DNA from: Paludibacteraceae bacterium
GTDB lineage: Bacteria > Bacteroidota > Bacteroidia > Bacteroidales > Paludibacteraceae
Direction: 5' to 3'
Assembly: GCA_017625155.1 (NCBI GenBank)
Contig: JAGALP010000010.1
Location: forward strand, 1 to 64,000
Length of the DNA: 64,000 bases
The notes beneath the pieces were generated by a model. That model was not told the DNA's origin and made no database searches. It worked only from the letters and a program-made list of their open reading frames with translations. Shown in pieces: positions 16,392-25,797 of this stretch. Positions within the stretch are counted from its first letter, which is position 1. Each line of letters opens with the position of its first letter. Both the position numbers and the translations under genes were made by a program.

Positions 16392-16425
16392 TTTGTCTTT
16401 GCTCCTTATTCTTGGTTCCTTGCTC
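16392..16425. repeat. low-complexity CTTTGCTCCTTATTC-type mini-repeat
   Basis: A run of TTTGTC, TTTGCTCC, TTATTC, TTGGTTCC and TTGCTC words lies between uvrC and apt. Very similar text occurs at 13331-13350 and, in both orientations, within the first 100 bp of the DUF6340 gene (56024-56115). Confidence 0.55.
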
Positions 16426-16430
16426 AAGGT

Positions 16431-16955
16431 TTAGCAACTCAGCAAGCTGCTAACCTCTACATCGTCACCAAACACTTTTCTGCCGTTCAAGAACTCCAAT
16501 TCAATAATAAAGTTGATATACACTTTCTTTACATTGAATTTCTTTACCAGTTCCAGCGCAGCAGCCATTGAACCACCAGTAGCCAGCAAGTCGTCATGCA
16601 GCAGCACTACATCATTTTCATTCAGCGCATCTGCGTGAATCTGAATAGTATCTACGCCATACTCCTTTGCATAACTTACTTCAATAGTCTCTGCTGGCAA
16701 TTTACCCGGTTTGCGGATAGGCACAAAACCTGCACCCAGTTCCATAGCCACCGCAGGTGCTAAAATAAACCCGCGCGATTCAATACCCACCACTTTTGTA
16801 ATACCGTATGCACGATACAAGTTGGCAATCTCATCTTTCATCCATTTCAAATACTCTGGATTACTCAACACGGTAGTGATGTCCTTAAATACAATTCCCT
16901 CTACCGGAAAATCCTTCACGTCGCGAATATGCGCGATAATCTCTTCTTGTTTCAT
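16431..16955 (-). CDS. apt: adenine phosphoribosyltransferase
   Basis: The enzyme salvages adenine to AMP with PRPP. The 174-residue length is typical. The PRPP loop is intact (VLLHDDLLATGGS), and the base-side segments FVPIRKPGKLP and ESRGFILAPAVA are present. It has its own promoter next to a parS-like site. Its normal PRPP loop is a useful contrast to the degenerate loop in the pyrE homologue at 59809. Confidence 0.94.
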   Translation of the reverse strand: MKQEEIIAHIRDVKDFPVEGIVFKDITTVLSNPEYLKWMKDEIANLYRAYGITKVVGIESRGFILAPAVAMELGAGFVPIRKPGKLPAETIEVSYAKEYGVDTIQIHADALNENDVVLLHDDLLATGGSMAAALELVKKFNVKKVYINFIIELEFLNGRKVFGDDVEVSSLLSC

Positions 16956-16977
16956 ATCTTAATTATTTTTATTATTA

Positions 16978-16985
16978 CAAATATA
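16978..16985 (-). promoter_or_regulatory. apt promoter -7 box
   Basis: The minus strand reads TATATTTG (TAnnTTTG) about 22 nt before the apt ATG. The parS-like palindrome at 16991-17006 would cover the spacer to the -33 region. Confidence 0.6.
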
Positions 16986-16990
16986 GATAA

Positions 16991-17006
16991 CGTTCCACGT
17001 GGAACA
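16991..17006. promoter_or_regulatory. parS-like ParB-binding palindrome
   Basis: CGTTCCACGTGGAACA matches the symmetric parS form TGTTCCACGTGGAACA at 15 of 16 positions; the inner 14 bp are a perfect palindrome. It lies between apt and mnmG, a gene that is often near parS or oriC in bacteria. ParA and ParB are not encoded in this window. Confidence 0.65.
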
Positions 17007-17034
17007 ACCTCGTGCCTTTTACAAAATTCCCATT

Positions 17035-17105
17035 TTCTATACTACAGTGAGCATAGCGAACGATCTACAGCCCGTATGGGCGATCTATAATCTACAGCGC
17101 AGCGA
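17035..17105. repeat. word-plus-palindrome spacer repeat after mnmG
   Basis: CGATCTA and CTACAG words recur around mini-palindromes (AGCCCGTATGGGC and GCGCAGC) three times between the mnmG stop and the parS-like site. The design resembles the repeat at 50386-50490. Confidence 0.55.
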
Positions 17106-17106
17106 T

Positions 17107-18981
17107 CTACCTGCCCATCAGCACAAGCAATACGCTAATATCATTGGGGCTTACACCGGGTATTCTGCTTGCTTCGCCAATAGTGCCTGGCTTAATGCGA
17201 CTGAGTTTCTGACGTGCTTCGGTGCTCAGTGACTGTACGCTATTATAGTCAAAATCCTTTGGTAAGTGGATATTATTCAGGCGTTGCAACTTATCTGCAG
17301 CCAGTCGTTCGCGCTCAATATACCCTTTGTACTTGATATTAATCTCTGCACTCTCTACAATCTCCTCGCTTCTGCTGCCTAGTTGCTCAATCTTCTCTTT
17401 TAGTTCAGCAACCACTTCTGCCAAGCCCATAATAGTGATATTTGGACGCGCTACAATATCAATCAACTTGCTCGTTTGTTGCAAATCGCCATAGCCCATT
17501 GTGTTCAAATACGCATTTATATCTTTACCTTTCACGGAGGTATTGCGTAGCATTTCCGTCAATGCTTGCTCGCCTGCTTGCTTACTCCTTAGCAAAGACA
17601 AACGATAGTCGTCTGCCAAGCCCAACTCATAACTGCGCTCCGTCAGTCGAGCGTCTGCATTATCTTGGCGCAGCAAGATACGGTACTCTGCCCGTGAAGT
17701 AAACATACGGTATGGTTCATCCACACCTTTGTTCACCAAATCATCAATCAGCACACCTATATAGCTCTCATCTCTTGCCAAAGTGAATGGTGCACCACCT
17801 GTGATATTCTGATGAGCATTCACACCAGCCACTAATCCTTGACCTGCTGCCTCCTCGTAACCCGTAGTACCATTGATTTGTCCTGCAAAGAAGAGGTTCT
17901 TAATCATCTTTGTCTCCAGTGTATGCAGCAACTGTGTTGGATCAAAAAAGTCATATTCAATCGCATACCCAGGGCGATACAATACCGCATTCTCCAATCC
18001 TTTCACTGTGCGCAATGCTTGCCATTGTGTCTGCCAGGGTAGGGAAGAGGAGAAACCATTCACATAGTATTCATTCGAATCTACACCCTCTGGTTCCAAG
18101 AACAACTGATGCGCATCTTTTTCCGCAAAAGTAACAATCTTTGTCTCTATACTTGGGCAATATCTCGGACCAATACTCTGTATCTGACCGTTATACAACG
18201 GTGAGTCTTCCAATCCACCACGCAGTACATCGTGCGTCTGAGTATTAGTATAAGTAATCCAACAACTCATCTGCTTCAGCTGGCGTTGTACAGTATCTAA
18301 ATACGAGAACTGATGGCTATCGTTATCGCCCAACTGTTCTGTCATCTGCGAGAAATCAATACTCCTCTTATCTATACGCGCAGGTGTACCCGTCTTCATT
18401 CTATCGGTTGCAAAACCCAACTGGCGCAACTGCTCCGTGATACCAAAACTACTTGGCTCCGATATTCTTCCTCCCTCAATCTGTGTCTTTCCAAAGTGAA
18501 GCAAACCATTTAAGAAAGTACCATTGGTCAATATCACAGCCTTTGCCTGCATCTCTATACCAAGCAATGTCTTTACTCCTTTTACTTCACCGTCTTTTAT
18601 CACCAATTCCACCACCGTATCTTGCCATATATCCAGATTTGGTGTGTCCGTAAGGATATTCACCCATTCTTCAATAAAGCGTTTTCTATCGCTTTGACTG
18701 CGCGGACTCCACATAGCAGGACCTTTGCTGCGATTGAGCATACGAAACTGAATAGCACTCCTGTCCGTCACAATACCCATTTGTCCACCCATCGCGTCTA
18801 TCTCTCTGACTATCTGACCTTTAGCTATTCCGCCAACAGCAGGATTACAACTCATCTGACCAATCTTGTTCATATCCATCGTGATGAGCAATGTCTTGCT
18901 ACCCATACGAGCAGCAGCACTGGCTGCCTCGCAGCCGGCATGTCCTGCACCAACTACAATAATATCGTACTTAAATTCCAT
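17107..18981 (-). CDS. mnmG: tRNA uridine-5-carboxymethylaminomethyl modification enzyme MnmG
   Basis: MnmG (GidA), with MnmE, installs the cmnm5 group on U34 of several tRNAs using FAD. The FAD-binding motif VVGAGHAGCEAA is at the N-terminus. The GidA signatures CNPAVGGIAKGQ and GQINGTTGYEEAAGQG, and the C-terminal helical MnmE-binding region ending RIPGVSPNDISVLL, are present. The ATG at 18981 (MEFKYD) is preferred to 18993 because it sits closest to the FAD motif. It is the last gene of the mre operon. Confidence 0.95.
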   Translation of the reverse strand: MEFKYDIIVVGAGHAGCEAASAAARMGSKTLLITMDMNKIGQMSCNPAVGGIAKGQIVREIDAMGGQMGIVTDRSAIQFRMLNRSKGPAMWSPRSQSDRKRFIEEWVNILTDTPNLDIWQDTVVELVIKDGEVKGVKTLLGIEMQAKAVILTNGTFLNGLLHFGKTQIEGGRISEPSSFGITEQLRQLGFATDRMKTGTPARIDKRSIDFSQMTEQLGDNDSHQFSYLDTVQRQLKQMSCWITYTNTQTHDVLRGGLEDSPLYNGQIQSIGPRYCPSIETKIVTFAEKDAHQLFLEPEGVDSNEYYVNGFSSSLPWQTQWQALRTVKGLENAVLYRPGYAIEYDFFDPTQLLHTLETKMIKNLFFAGQINGTTGYEEAAGQGLVAGVNAHQNITGGAPFTLARDESYIGVLIDDLVNKGVDEPYRMFTSRAEYRILLRQDNADARLTERSYELGLADDYRLSLLRSKQAGEQALTEMLRNTSVKGKDINAYLNTMGYGDLQQTSKLIDIVARPNITIMGLAEVVAELKEKIEQLGSRSEEIVESAEINIKYKGYIERERLAADKLQRLNNIHLPKDFDYNSVQSLSTEARQKLSRIKPGTIGEASRIPGVSPNDISVLLVLMGR

Positions 18982-18993
18982 ATATTCAATCAC

Positions 18994-19437
18994 TTACTTT
19001 CCAATAACTCTGTTTCTATGCTTCCATCTCCCTTGTCCGCTGAAACTGCTTTTGCCTATCGTTCGTTGTGGCGGAAGAAAAGCATCCTCCAAGTGTGTTA
19101 CCTCCTTCACCTCATGCGTAGTAGCATCCATCGTAATACCAATAATATCAAAACGGGGTGTCAACTCTATCTTGTGAAACTTGATATATGCATTGGCTGC
19201 AGCAGCCATTCTTCTTCTCTTCAAATCGTCCACATACTCCTCTGGGCGTTTCCCTCCAAAGGAGGAAGTACGTGTCTTCACCTCCACAAAAGCAATCTCC
19301 TTCCTGCTCACTGCTATCACATCCATCTCCAAGTGCCCGAACTTCCAGTTCATATCCACCACACGAAAACCTTTCTCCCGCATGATATTAGCAGCCAACT
19401 CCTCGCCAATTTGTCCTATGATATTATGCTCTGCCAT
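18994..19437 (-). CDS. YraN-family (UPF0102) nuclease-fold protein
   Basis: The 147-residue protein shows the YraN pattern: GQIGEELAANIMREKGFRVVDMNWKFGHLEMDVIA, then FVEVKTR. The E...D...E-x-K residues form a restriction-endonuclease-like fold. The biological role is unknown; links to RNase HII and repair genes have been noted in other bacteria. It extends past the usual ~115-120 residues by a basic tail. Start overlaps the rodA stop (TAATG) and the stop abuts mnmG. Confidence 0.88.
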   Translation of the reverse strand: MAEHNIIGQIGEELAANIMREKGFRVVDMNWKFGHLEMDVIAVSRKEIAFVEVKTRTSSFGGKRPEEYVDDLKRRRMAAAANAYIKFHKIELTPRFDIIGITMDATTHEVKEVTHLEDAFLPPQRTIGKSSFSGQGRWKHRNRVIGK

Positions 19438-20897
19438 TATCCTTGCATCTTATTCACGCGCGCAGCATCCAGTCTTAGCATAATCGCCAGCAGTATCGTG
19501 AATCCCCATAGCGACGAACCACCATAACTAAAAAATGGCAACGGAATACCAATCACAGGTAGCAATCCCAGCACCATACCAATATTGATTGTCACGTGGA
19601 ACAATAATATGCTCGCCACGCTATACGCATATATCCTACTAAATGTATCTCGCTGACGTTCAGCAATATAGATAATCCTCAATATCAATGCCAAATATAG
19701 CAATAATAGTCCAGCAGACCCCACAAATCCCCATTCTTCTCCTACTGTACAGAAGATAAAGTCAGTATCTTGTTCAGGCACGAACTTTAGTTTGGTTTGT
19801 GTTCCTTGCAAAAATCCCTTACCTGTAGTTTGTCCCGAACCTATCGCAATCAGCGATTGATTCACATTATATCCCGCACCATGTGGATCATCTTTCATGC
19901 CCAATAATACCTCAATACGAATGCGTTGGTGGGGTTGCAGAATATTGTGGAAAGCATAGTCACATCCTTGGCACAGCACCGCAGTAGTCATTACAAATGC
20001 CACAATCCAACCCATACTGCTTTTTCGATATTTCACCGCCTGTACCAGCAGATGAATAGCCGTAAATGCTAAACAAGCCAGAGCAATATAATTGAAATTA
20101 ATCGATAGCCATATATTGAGCAACAATCCTATTCCATAACAAACCACCACACCTATACTCACAATAACCAACGAACGAAAATCTCTCTCCTTAAACGCCA
20201 ACAGCCCCATCACTATCGCCTCTATCACCAGTGTACTTACCAAGATACCTACATTGCCCAAACCTATTGGCAATGCTGTCTCACCGAATAATATCACCAA
20301 TATGAATAATACCACACACGCCAATCCACCGGAAAGCACATAGCCCGACATGCCTTGACGGTAGAACACCAATAAGAACGAAGCAAACACCAATGCCGAC
20401 CCTGTTTCTCGCTGAGCCACCATGATAATCAGCATAGGCACACCTATTAAGAGGAAAGGTACGATCAAATCGCGCAAATCACGCACTTTATAGCCATATT
20501 GGCTCATATATTTGGCTACAGCAATAGCCGTGAAACATTTGGCAAACTCTGCGGGTTGCAAACTAATCGGACCTATCGTCAGCCACGACAGCGAACCTTT
20601 GATATCACGCGCAAAGATAGGCGTGATGATCAACAACACTATCATTACTCCATAGAAGATATAACCCAAAATATCATACGCTTTCTCCTCTATCATCAGT
20701 ATGATTCCACCGATCACTACGGCTGTAACCAACCATACCAACTGCTTACCTGCTCGGTTGGAGAAGTCCCAAATACTCGTTTGATCGAACGAATAACTCG
20801 AACCATAGATGTTCAGCCAACCGAACAGCGCAATCACGAGGAACAATCCTATTGTCCACCAGTCAATACCCGATATGATACTTCTGTTATTCCTCAT
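19437..20897 (-). CDS. rodA: rod shape-determining peptidoglycan polymerase RodA
   Basis: RodA is the SEDS-family glycosyltransferase of the elongasome. The 486-residue polytopic protein has the SEDS signature regions, including FVPEQDTDFIFCTVGEEWGF and the C-terminal GIPLPFFSYGGSSLW. At 486 residues it is longer than E. coli RodA because of an expanded central membrane region, as is common in Bacteroidales. It sits directly after pbp2, its partner transpeptidase, with a 10-bp overlap. A parS-like sequence lies inside the gene at 19588-19603. Confidence 0.94.
   Translation of the reverse strand: MRNNRSIISGIDWWTIGLFLVIALFGWLNIYGSSYSFDQTSIWDFSNRAGKQLVWLVTAVVIGGIILMIEEKAYDILGYIFYGVMIVLLIITPIFARDIKGSLSWLTIGPISLQPAEFAKCFTAIAVAKYMSQYGYKVRDLRDLIVPFLLIGVPMLIIMVAQRETGSALVFASFLLVFYRQGMSGYVLSGGLACVVLFILVILFGETALPIGLGNVGILVSTLVIEAIVMGLLAFKERDFRSLVIVSIGVVVCYGIGLLLNIWLSINFNYIALACLAFTAIHLLVQAVKYRKSSMGWIVAFVMTTAVLCQGCDYAFHNILQPHQRIRIEVLLGMKDDPHGAGYNVNQSLIAIGSGQTTGKGFLQGTQTKLKFVPEQDTDFIFCTVGEEWGFVGSAGLLLLYLALILRIIYIAERQRDTFSRIYAYSVASILLFHVTINIGMVLGLLPVIGIPLPFFSYGGSSLWGFTILLAIMLRLDAARVNKMQG
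19588..19603. promoter_or_regulatory. second, weaker parS-like sequence inside rodA
   Basis: On the minus strand TGTTCCACGTGACAAT matches the parS sequence TGTTCCACGTGAAACA at 13 of 16 positions, with the first 12 identical. It is within codons for FHVTIN, so it may be chance. It is listed because it lies 2.6 kb from the stronger site. Confidence 0.35.
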
Positions 20898-22728
20898 CTT
20901 GCTTATCTATCAAATTCGCATTTACCATGCGGTCATATAGCCACTTTCGCTTGATTTCACCGGTTAAATATTGTTCCATCAGCAATGTCGCTATCGGACA
21001 TGCCCATGTGGAACCAAAGCCCGCATTCTCCACTGCCACAGCAATCGCTATCTGTGGATTATCCATCGGAGCAAAACCGATAAACAACGCATGATCCTCT
21101 CCATGAGGGTTCTGCACCGTACCTGTCTTACCACATATCTGCAATTCGGGCACGTTGTACCACTTTCCCGTTCCTTCCGTCATCACACGTGCCATACCGC
21201 GATGTACCACATCAAAGTGCTTTGCATCAATCGTAGTGTGATGAATCCTCAATTTCATCGAGTCATTTCTATTCAAATGCGGAGTAATATAATACCCCTT
21301 ATTAGCTATCGCAGCAGCTTGATTAGCTAGTTGCAAAGGTGTTACCAATATCTCACCCTGTCCAATCGACAACGAACGAATTGTAATAGCTTTCCATCCC
21401 TTTTTTCCGTAAATCTTATCGTACAATCCTACCGATGGAACCGCACCTTTAGCTTGCTCACTAATATCTGTATCATCAAACCTATTACCCAAACCAAAGC
21501 TCATCACGTGCTCTCGCCACGTCTGATAATGTTCCTTGAATTCGGCATTATCATCGCTATATCCATCCTGTTGCAGCAAGTCCTTATACATTGCCCAAAA
21601 GTAAGGATTACAACTCTGCTCTATTCCTTCTTCTAAGTCCACTGGACTACCATGATCGTGCGTGCATTTGATAGGATACGATGTCTTTCCATTACATGGA
21701 TACTTCGTATGTGGGCTAATCACTCCCTCTTGCAATCCCACCAATGCTTGCAAAATCTTAAACGTAGAACCTGGAGCATATTGCGCTTGTGTAGCCCTAT
21801 TCATCAGGGGTTTATGCGGATCATTCAGCAATGCTTGATAATTCTTTGAGCGTTCTTGCCCTACTAATGTGCGAGGGTCCCAATTGGGCGAACTCACCAA
21901 TGCCAACACTTCTCCCGTCTGCGGTTCAATAGCCACTACACTACCCACCTTACCATGCATCAATTTTTCCGCCAACAACTGTGTCTGAATATCCAATCCT
22001 AAATGCAAATCACTACCAGTAACCGCCTCTTTATCCAATTCGCCATTTTGGTATGCTCCCTGTATTCGTCCACGCGAGTCACGCATTAGTATCTCCACGC
22101 CCTTCTCTCCGCGCAAATCTTTTTCATATGTTCGCTCGATTCCATCGCGTCCAGAATAATCACCAACACTATAATACTCATCCCTATCTAAATCTCGCTG
22201 ATTCACTTCTCCCACACTACCCAGCACGTGCGATGCAATCGGATACATATAATCGCGCAATGTCCTACAGCGTATATCTACACCTGCGTACTTATACAAT
22301 TCTTGTTGAAGTGCCGCCACATCTTCTTGGTGCAATTGGTCCATAAATACTTGAGGTGAATAACGCGAAAATCCTCGATTTCTTCGGGGATTCTGTATGT
22401 TTTGCATACGCTCTTCAAACTCTTCAGTGGTAATTTGCAACTTCTCACAAAAACTCAATGTATCAAATACACTATTTTGCATTTCCCTAACGATTACTGT
22501 CACCTCATAGATTGGTTGATTAGCAACTAGTAATTCGCCTTTTCGGTCATAGATTAATCCGCGCGAAGGATAGATAGTTTGACGTAGTTGAGCGTTGGTT
22601 TCGGCTTTTCCTTGAGTAGATTGGTCAATAACTTGCAAAATAAATAACCGTACAATATATGTGAGCACCACCAATATTGCTATGCCCGCTATCACATATC
22701 GCCGATTATAATTAGGGTCATTTATCAT
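20887..22728 (-). CDS. mrdA: penicillin-binding protein 2 (elongasome transpeptidase)
   Basis: The 613-residue monofunctional class B PBP cross-links peptidoglycan during elongation. It has one N-terminal membrane anchor (about 10-33), the dimerisation/pedestal region with YPSRGLIYDRKG, and the transpeptidase domain. The nucleophile motif is STFK in APGSTFK, followed by SCN (EQSCNPYF) and KTGT (CGKTGTVQN). It overlaps mreD upstream by 4 bp and rodA downstream. Confidence 0.95.
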   Translation of the reverse strand: MINDPNYNRRYVIAGIAILVVLTYIVRLFILQVIDQSTQGKAETNAQLRQTIYPSRGLIYDRKGELLVANQPIYEVTVIVREMQNSVFDTLSFCEKLQITTEEFEERMQNIQNPRRNRGFSRYSPQVFMDQLHQEDVAALQQELYKYAGVDIRCRTLRDYMYPIASHVLGSVGEVNQRDLDRDEYYSVGDYSGRDGIERTYEKDLRGEKGVEILMRDSRGRIQGAYQNGELDKEAVTGSDLHLGLDIQTQLLAEKLMHGKVGSVVAIEPQTGEVLALVSSPNWDPRTLVGQERSKNYQALLNDPHKPLMNRATQAQYAPGSTFKILQALVGLQEGVISPHTKYPCNGKTSYPIKCTHDHGSPVDLEEGIEQSCNPYFWAMYKDLLQQDGYSDDNAEFKEHYQTWREHVMSFGLGNRFDDTDISEQAKGAVPSVGLYDKIYGKKGWKAITIRSLSIGQGEILVTPLQLANQAAAIANKGYYITPHLNRNDSMKLRIHHTTIDAKHFDVVHRGMARVMTEGTGKWYNVPELQICGKTGTVQNPHGEDHALFIGFAPMDNPQIAIAVAVENAGFGSTWACPIATLLMEQYLTGEIKRKWLYDRMVNANLIDKQDEE

Positions 22729-23216
22729 TTCCTAAAGATATCATATCCCATGATAATCAATATAGTAAGTGTGCTGCTAATTAATGTCTGTACCAATACC
22801 ATCCACCAGTTATGACAGCTCCATGCTTCTAGCGAGAATACCATCAAATGGTGAACCACTGTCAATATCGACAAACACTTCACATATTCTATTCTGCCTA
22901 TACTCGCACTGTAAATCTCACCTTTCACACGTTCCAAATCTTGTGTAAGATTGCCTAATAATATAGGACGCAAGAAACTAAACGCCACGCATGCAGCCAT
23001 ATTCACGCCTATCGAACTATGCCACACATCAAACACCAATCCCACTACTGCACCTATCAACATCTCTGCCCAACGTGGAATTTGTACTGGCATATTCATT
23101 AAGAATAGCACATATACCATCGGGAAACCCCATCCTGCAATTTGCAAGTGGTCAAATAGTAGCACTTGTAGCAGTACTATCACTATCAGTCGCACTATTT
23201 GTTTAATCCATTCCAT
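22725..23216 (-). CDS. mreD: rod shape-determining protein MreD
   Basis: The 163-residue, highly hydrophobic protein has about five membrane segments. The charged pattern at the N-terminus (MEWIKQIVRLIVIVLLQVLLFDHL) and in the middle (GLVFDVWHSSIGVNMAACVAFSFLRP) matches MreD. It connects MreC to MreB and the elongasome. It overlaps mreC by 14 bp and pbp2 by 4 bp. Confidence 0.9.
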   Translation of the reverse strand: MEWIKQIVRLIVIVLLQVLLFDHLQIAGWGFPMVYVLFLMNMPVQIPRWAEMLIGAVVGLVFDVWHSSIGVNMAACVAFSFLRPILLGNLTQDLERVKGEIYSASIGRIEYVKCLSILTVVHHLMVFSLEAWSCHNWWMVLVQTLISSTLTILIIMGYDIFRK

Positions 23217-24015
23217 ATGGTTGCTTATTATTATTGCGCAATACTTGTACGTATCTAAGTGATTTATAATCAGTACTCAACTTCACTACCGTCTGATGAT
23301 AATTATCGCCTTGACCTAAACTTGTCTCATATACTTCGCCTACCATCACACCTTCGGGGAATACCTCAGTCAGTCCGCTTGTTACGACGGTATCCCCTTG
23401 ATTCACATCTATGTGCCTTGCTATCTCTGTCAAGTTTACGTAGTGGCAATTACGTCCATCCCATGCTGTGCCGCCGATCTGTCCATTCGTTTTTAATCGG
23501 CTACTGATGCTAATCTTGGTATGAATAATCGGCACCACCAACGCATATTTTTCACCTACTGCACTCACTATTCCTACCACGCCATCTGCACCTACCACAC
23601 CCATATCTACTTCTATACTATCACGCAATCCCTTATTGATAGTCAAATAGTTATGCTGTTTATTGGTGGTTATCCCCACCACCTTGGCAGGGATATATTC
23701 CCAGTCCAAATGGCTATACAAATAGCTTGAATCGCGCTCCGTTTGCTCCTCTATCTGATTACATAGCAACATCAATTCTTCCTTCAACCGAGCATTCTCC
23801 GCTGTCAAGACTTCATTCTCTGTACGCAAACGAAAATACCCCACAATATTTGTTTTCATCCCTTCCACACCTGCTACCACACGATTAGCACTTGACCACA
23901 CCGCGCTACGCTGATATTCATTGCTCGTGCATATCAGTATAAACGCAACAACTTCCAGTATCAAAAAGATTAGGAAGTTGCTATAACGCGTCAAAAACTG
24001 TAGCAGGTTTCTCAT
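23203..24015 (-). CDS. mreC: rod shape-determining protein MreC
   Basis: The 270-residue protein has one N-terminal membrane anchor (about 11-29), a coiled coil (TENEVLTAENARLKEELMLLCNQIEEQ) and the periplasmic double beta-barrel of MreC with GLRDSIEVDMGVVGADGVVGIV and GDTVVTSGLTEVFPEGVMVG. It forms the periplasmic scaffold of the elongasome. It lies 24 bp downstream of mreB. Confidence 0.94.
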   Translation of the reverse strand: MRNLLQFLTRYSNFLIFLILEVVAFILICTSNEYQRSAVWSSANRVVAGVEGMKTNIVGYFRLRTENEVLTAENARLKEELMLLCNQIEEQTERDSSYLYSHLDWEYIPAKVVGITTNKQHNYLTINKGLRDSIEVDMGVVGADGVVGIVSAVGEKYALVVPIIHTKISISSRLKTNGQIGGTAWDGRNCHYVNLTEIARHIDVNQGDTVVTSGLTEVFPEGVMVGEVYETSLGQGDNYHQTVVKLSTDYKSLRYVQVLRNNNKQPYGMD

Positions 24016-24039
24016 ACAGTTTGTCTATTGGGATTTTTC

Positions 24040-25059
24040 TTAGCGAATCAAGAAACCGAAGTTGTTCACATTCTTCAGTGCCACTCCTGTTCCGCGAGCC
24101 ACTGCATGCAATGGATCTTCTGCCACATGGAACGGAATAGTAATCTTATCCGTCAAACGCTTGCTCAATCCGTGCAACTGTGCACCACCACCGGTCAAGT
24201 ATATTCCGCGCTTCACAATATCAGCATACAACTCTGGTGGAGTAGCTTCCAACGCTTGCAGAATAGCATTTTCTATTTTCGCAATACTCTTCTCAAGGCA
24301 GTGCGCTATCTCTTGATAACTTACAGGCACTTGCATTGGCAACGCTGTTACCTTGTTTGGACCAATCACCATATAATCTTCTGGAGCATCTTCCAATTCT
24401 GGCAAAGCACTACCCACTTGCATCTTTATACGCTCTGCTGTTGGCTCATCAATGCGCAAGTTGTGCATGCGACCCATATACTCCACGATGTCAGCATTTA
24501 GATCATCACCAGCCACCTTAATGGACTTATTTGCCACGATTCCACCGAGAGAAATCACCGCAATCTCAGTCGTACCACCACCTATATCTACCACCATACA
24601 GCCCTCTGGACTCTCCACATCAATACCCATACCTATTGCTGCTGCCATTGGCTCATAAATCATATACACATCGCGTCCACCTGCGTGTTCACTGCTGTCA
24701 CGCACCGCACGAATCTCCACTTCCGTACTACCAGAAGGAATACATACCACCATGCGGATATTTGGCGTAAACAATTTGTTTTGCTTAGGAATCATCTTTA
24801 TCATTCCTCTAATCATCATCTCGCAGGCGTAGAAATCGGCAATCACACCATCGCGCAAGGGGCGTACTGTACGAATCAGTGTTCCGCCTTTACCAATCAT
24901 CTGTTGCGCCTTACGACCTACCGCCACCATCTTGTTGTCTGCCATACTGATTGCCACTACCGATGGCTCGTCCACCACCACTTTATCATTACAAATAATG
25001 ATGGTATTCGCTGTTCCAAGGTCAATAGCAATCTCTTGTGTAAACGAAAATAGTCCCAT
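24040..25059 (-). CDS. mreB: actin-like cell-shape protein MreB
   Basis: The 339-residue protein contains all actin-fold ATP-binding motifs: phosphate 1 IDLGTANT, connect 1, phosphate 2 MVVDIGGGTTEIAVISLGG and adenosine motif YLTGGGAQL. It polymerises under the membrane and guides wall synthesis. It is the first gene of the mreBCD-pbp2-rodA-yraN-mnmG operon, with a TACCTTTG promoter about 70 bp upstream. Confidence 0.97.
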   Translation of the reverse strand: MGLFSFTQEIAIDLGTANTIIICNDKVVVDEPSVVAISMADNKMVAVGRKAQQMIGKGGTLIRTVRPLRDGVIADFYACEMMIRGMIKMIPKQNKLFTPNIRMVVCIPSGSTEVEIRAVRDSSEHAGGRDVYMIYEPMAAAIGMGIDVESPEGCMVVDIGGGTTEIAVISLGGIVANKSIKVAGDDLNADIVEYMGRMHNLRIDEPTAERIKMQVGSALPELEDAPEDYMVIGPNKVTALPMQVPVSYQEIAHCLEKSIAKIENAILQALEATPPELYADIVKRGIYLTGGGAQLHGLSKRLTDKITIPFHVAEDPLHAVARGTGVALKNVNNFGFLIR

Positions 25060-25129
25060 TTTTTCTTTAATTATATATTAAGGTGTTATTATTTTTCGTG
25101 CCCTCTTACCCAAATTCTATAAAACCGCA

Positions 25130-25137
25130 CAAAGGTA
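25130..25137 (-). promoter_or_regulatory. mre operon promoter -7 box
   Basis: The minus strand reads TACCTTTG after a T-tract, about 70 nt before the mreB ATG at 25059. No other consensus box lies between mreB and mnmG, so this promoter may drive all seven genes. Confidence 0.75.
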
Positions 25138-25167
25138 CAAAAAAAAATGTATATGCGCAAGAAAAAT

Positions 25168-25797
25168 CTAATTATTGCAAATAAATTTATCAATTTCCTC
25201 TTGCAGCGTATTGAGGAAGTGGGCAGCGTGGGCACCGTCCATCTGGGCATGGTGGAACTGGAAAGATAACATTAATGTAGTTTTGAACCAACTGCGGCGA
25301 TACTTGCCCCATATAATATACGGATTATTATATATGCCGCTATACATACCACCCGCAAACTCCAATTCCGTATCCACAATAGCCGAGGTGCCAATCACCA
25401 TACATTCCTTAGATAAATCACGATCAATGCAGGTTTGAGCGACCTCAGCAGTATATTTCATATAGTCGTTGCAGTAGGTGTTGAAATCGCCATCAAAAGC
25501 AATATCGCATGAACTGACATCGCCTGTATGATTCTTGACCATGGTATTGATAGCAATCTTGTCGAACTGCATGAGTTGATCACCTACAGGCAAGAGATAA
25601 AACTCTTTTTGATGAATAGCGGCTTTGCCAATGCAATAATCGAGGAGCATATTGAACTTCAAATGCTTTCGACGACTAATTCGCACAAGATTGGTGACAT
25701 CCAAGCGTTTGACAAAAACAAGCATAGGATTTGGAGCATTCTTCCAAATCTCGAATTGAGCTGCGCGAGGAGAATCTTGTGGATTGACAGGTATCAT
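25168..25797 (-). CDS. chloramphenicol acetyltransferase-like protein
   Basis: The protein (209 residues from the ATG at 25797, MIPVNP; an ATG at 25806 is also in frame) has the CAT trimer-fold pattern. It ends with the catalytic motif HHAQMDG, which supplies the general-base histidine, followed by AHFLNTLQEEI. CoA-dependent acetylation is the family reaction. Chromosomal CAT-like proteins of this kind in Bacteroidales usually have unknown substrates and need not confer resistance. It is a single-gene unit. Confidence 0.82.
   Translation of the reverse strand: MIPVNPQDSPRAAQFEIWKNAPNPMLVFVKRLDVTNLVRISRRKHLKFNMLLDYCIGKAAIHQKEFYLLPVGDQLMQFDKIAINTMVKNHTGDVSSCDIAFDGDFNTYCNDYMKYTAEVAQTCIDRDLSKECMVIGTSAIVDTELEFAGGMYSGIYNNPYIIWGKYRRSWFKTTLMLSFQFHHAQMDGAHAAHFLNTLQEEIDKFICNN

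Noticed and set aside
18622..19527. 301-codon open frame antisense to mnmG and yraN
   Set aside because: It overlaps two well-supported genes on the other strand and shows no domain or signal.
25168..25797. CAT-like gene as an acquired resistance gene
   Set aside because: No mobile element or foreign composition surrounds it, and diverged chromosomal homologues are common in Bacteroidales.
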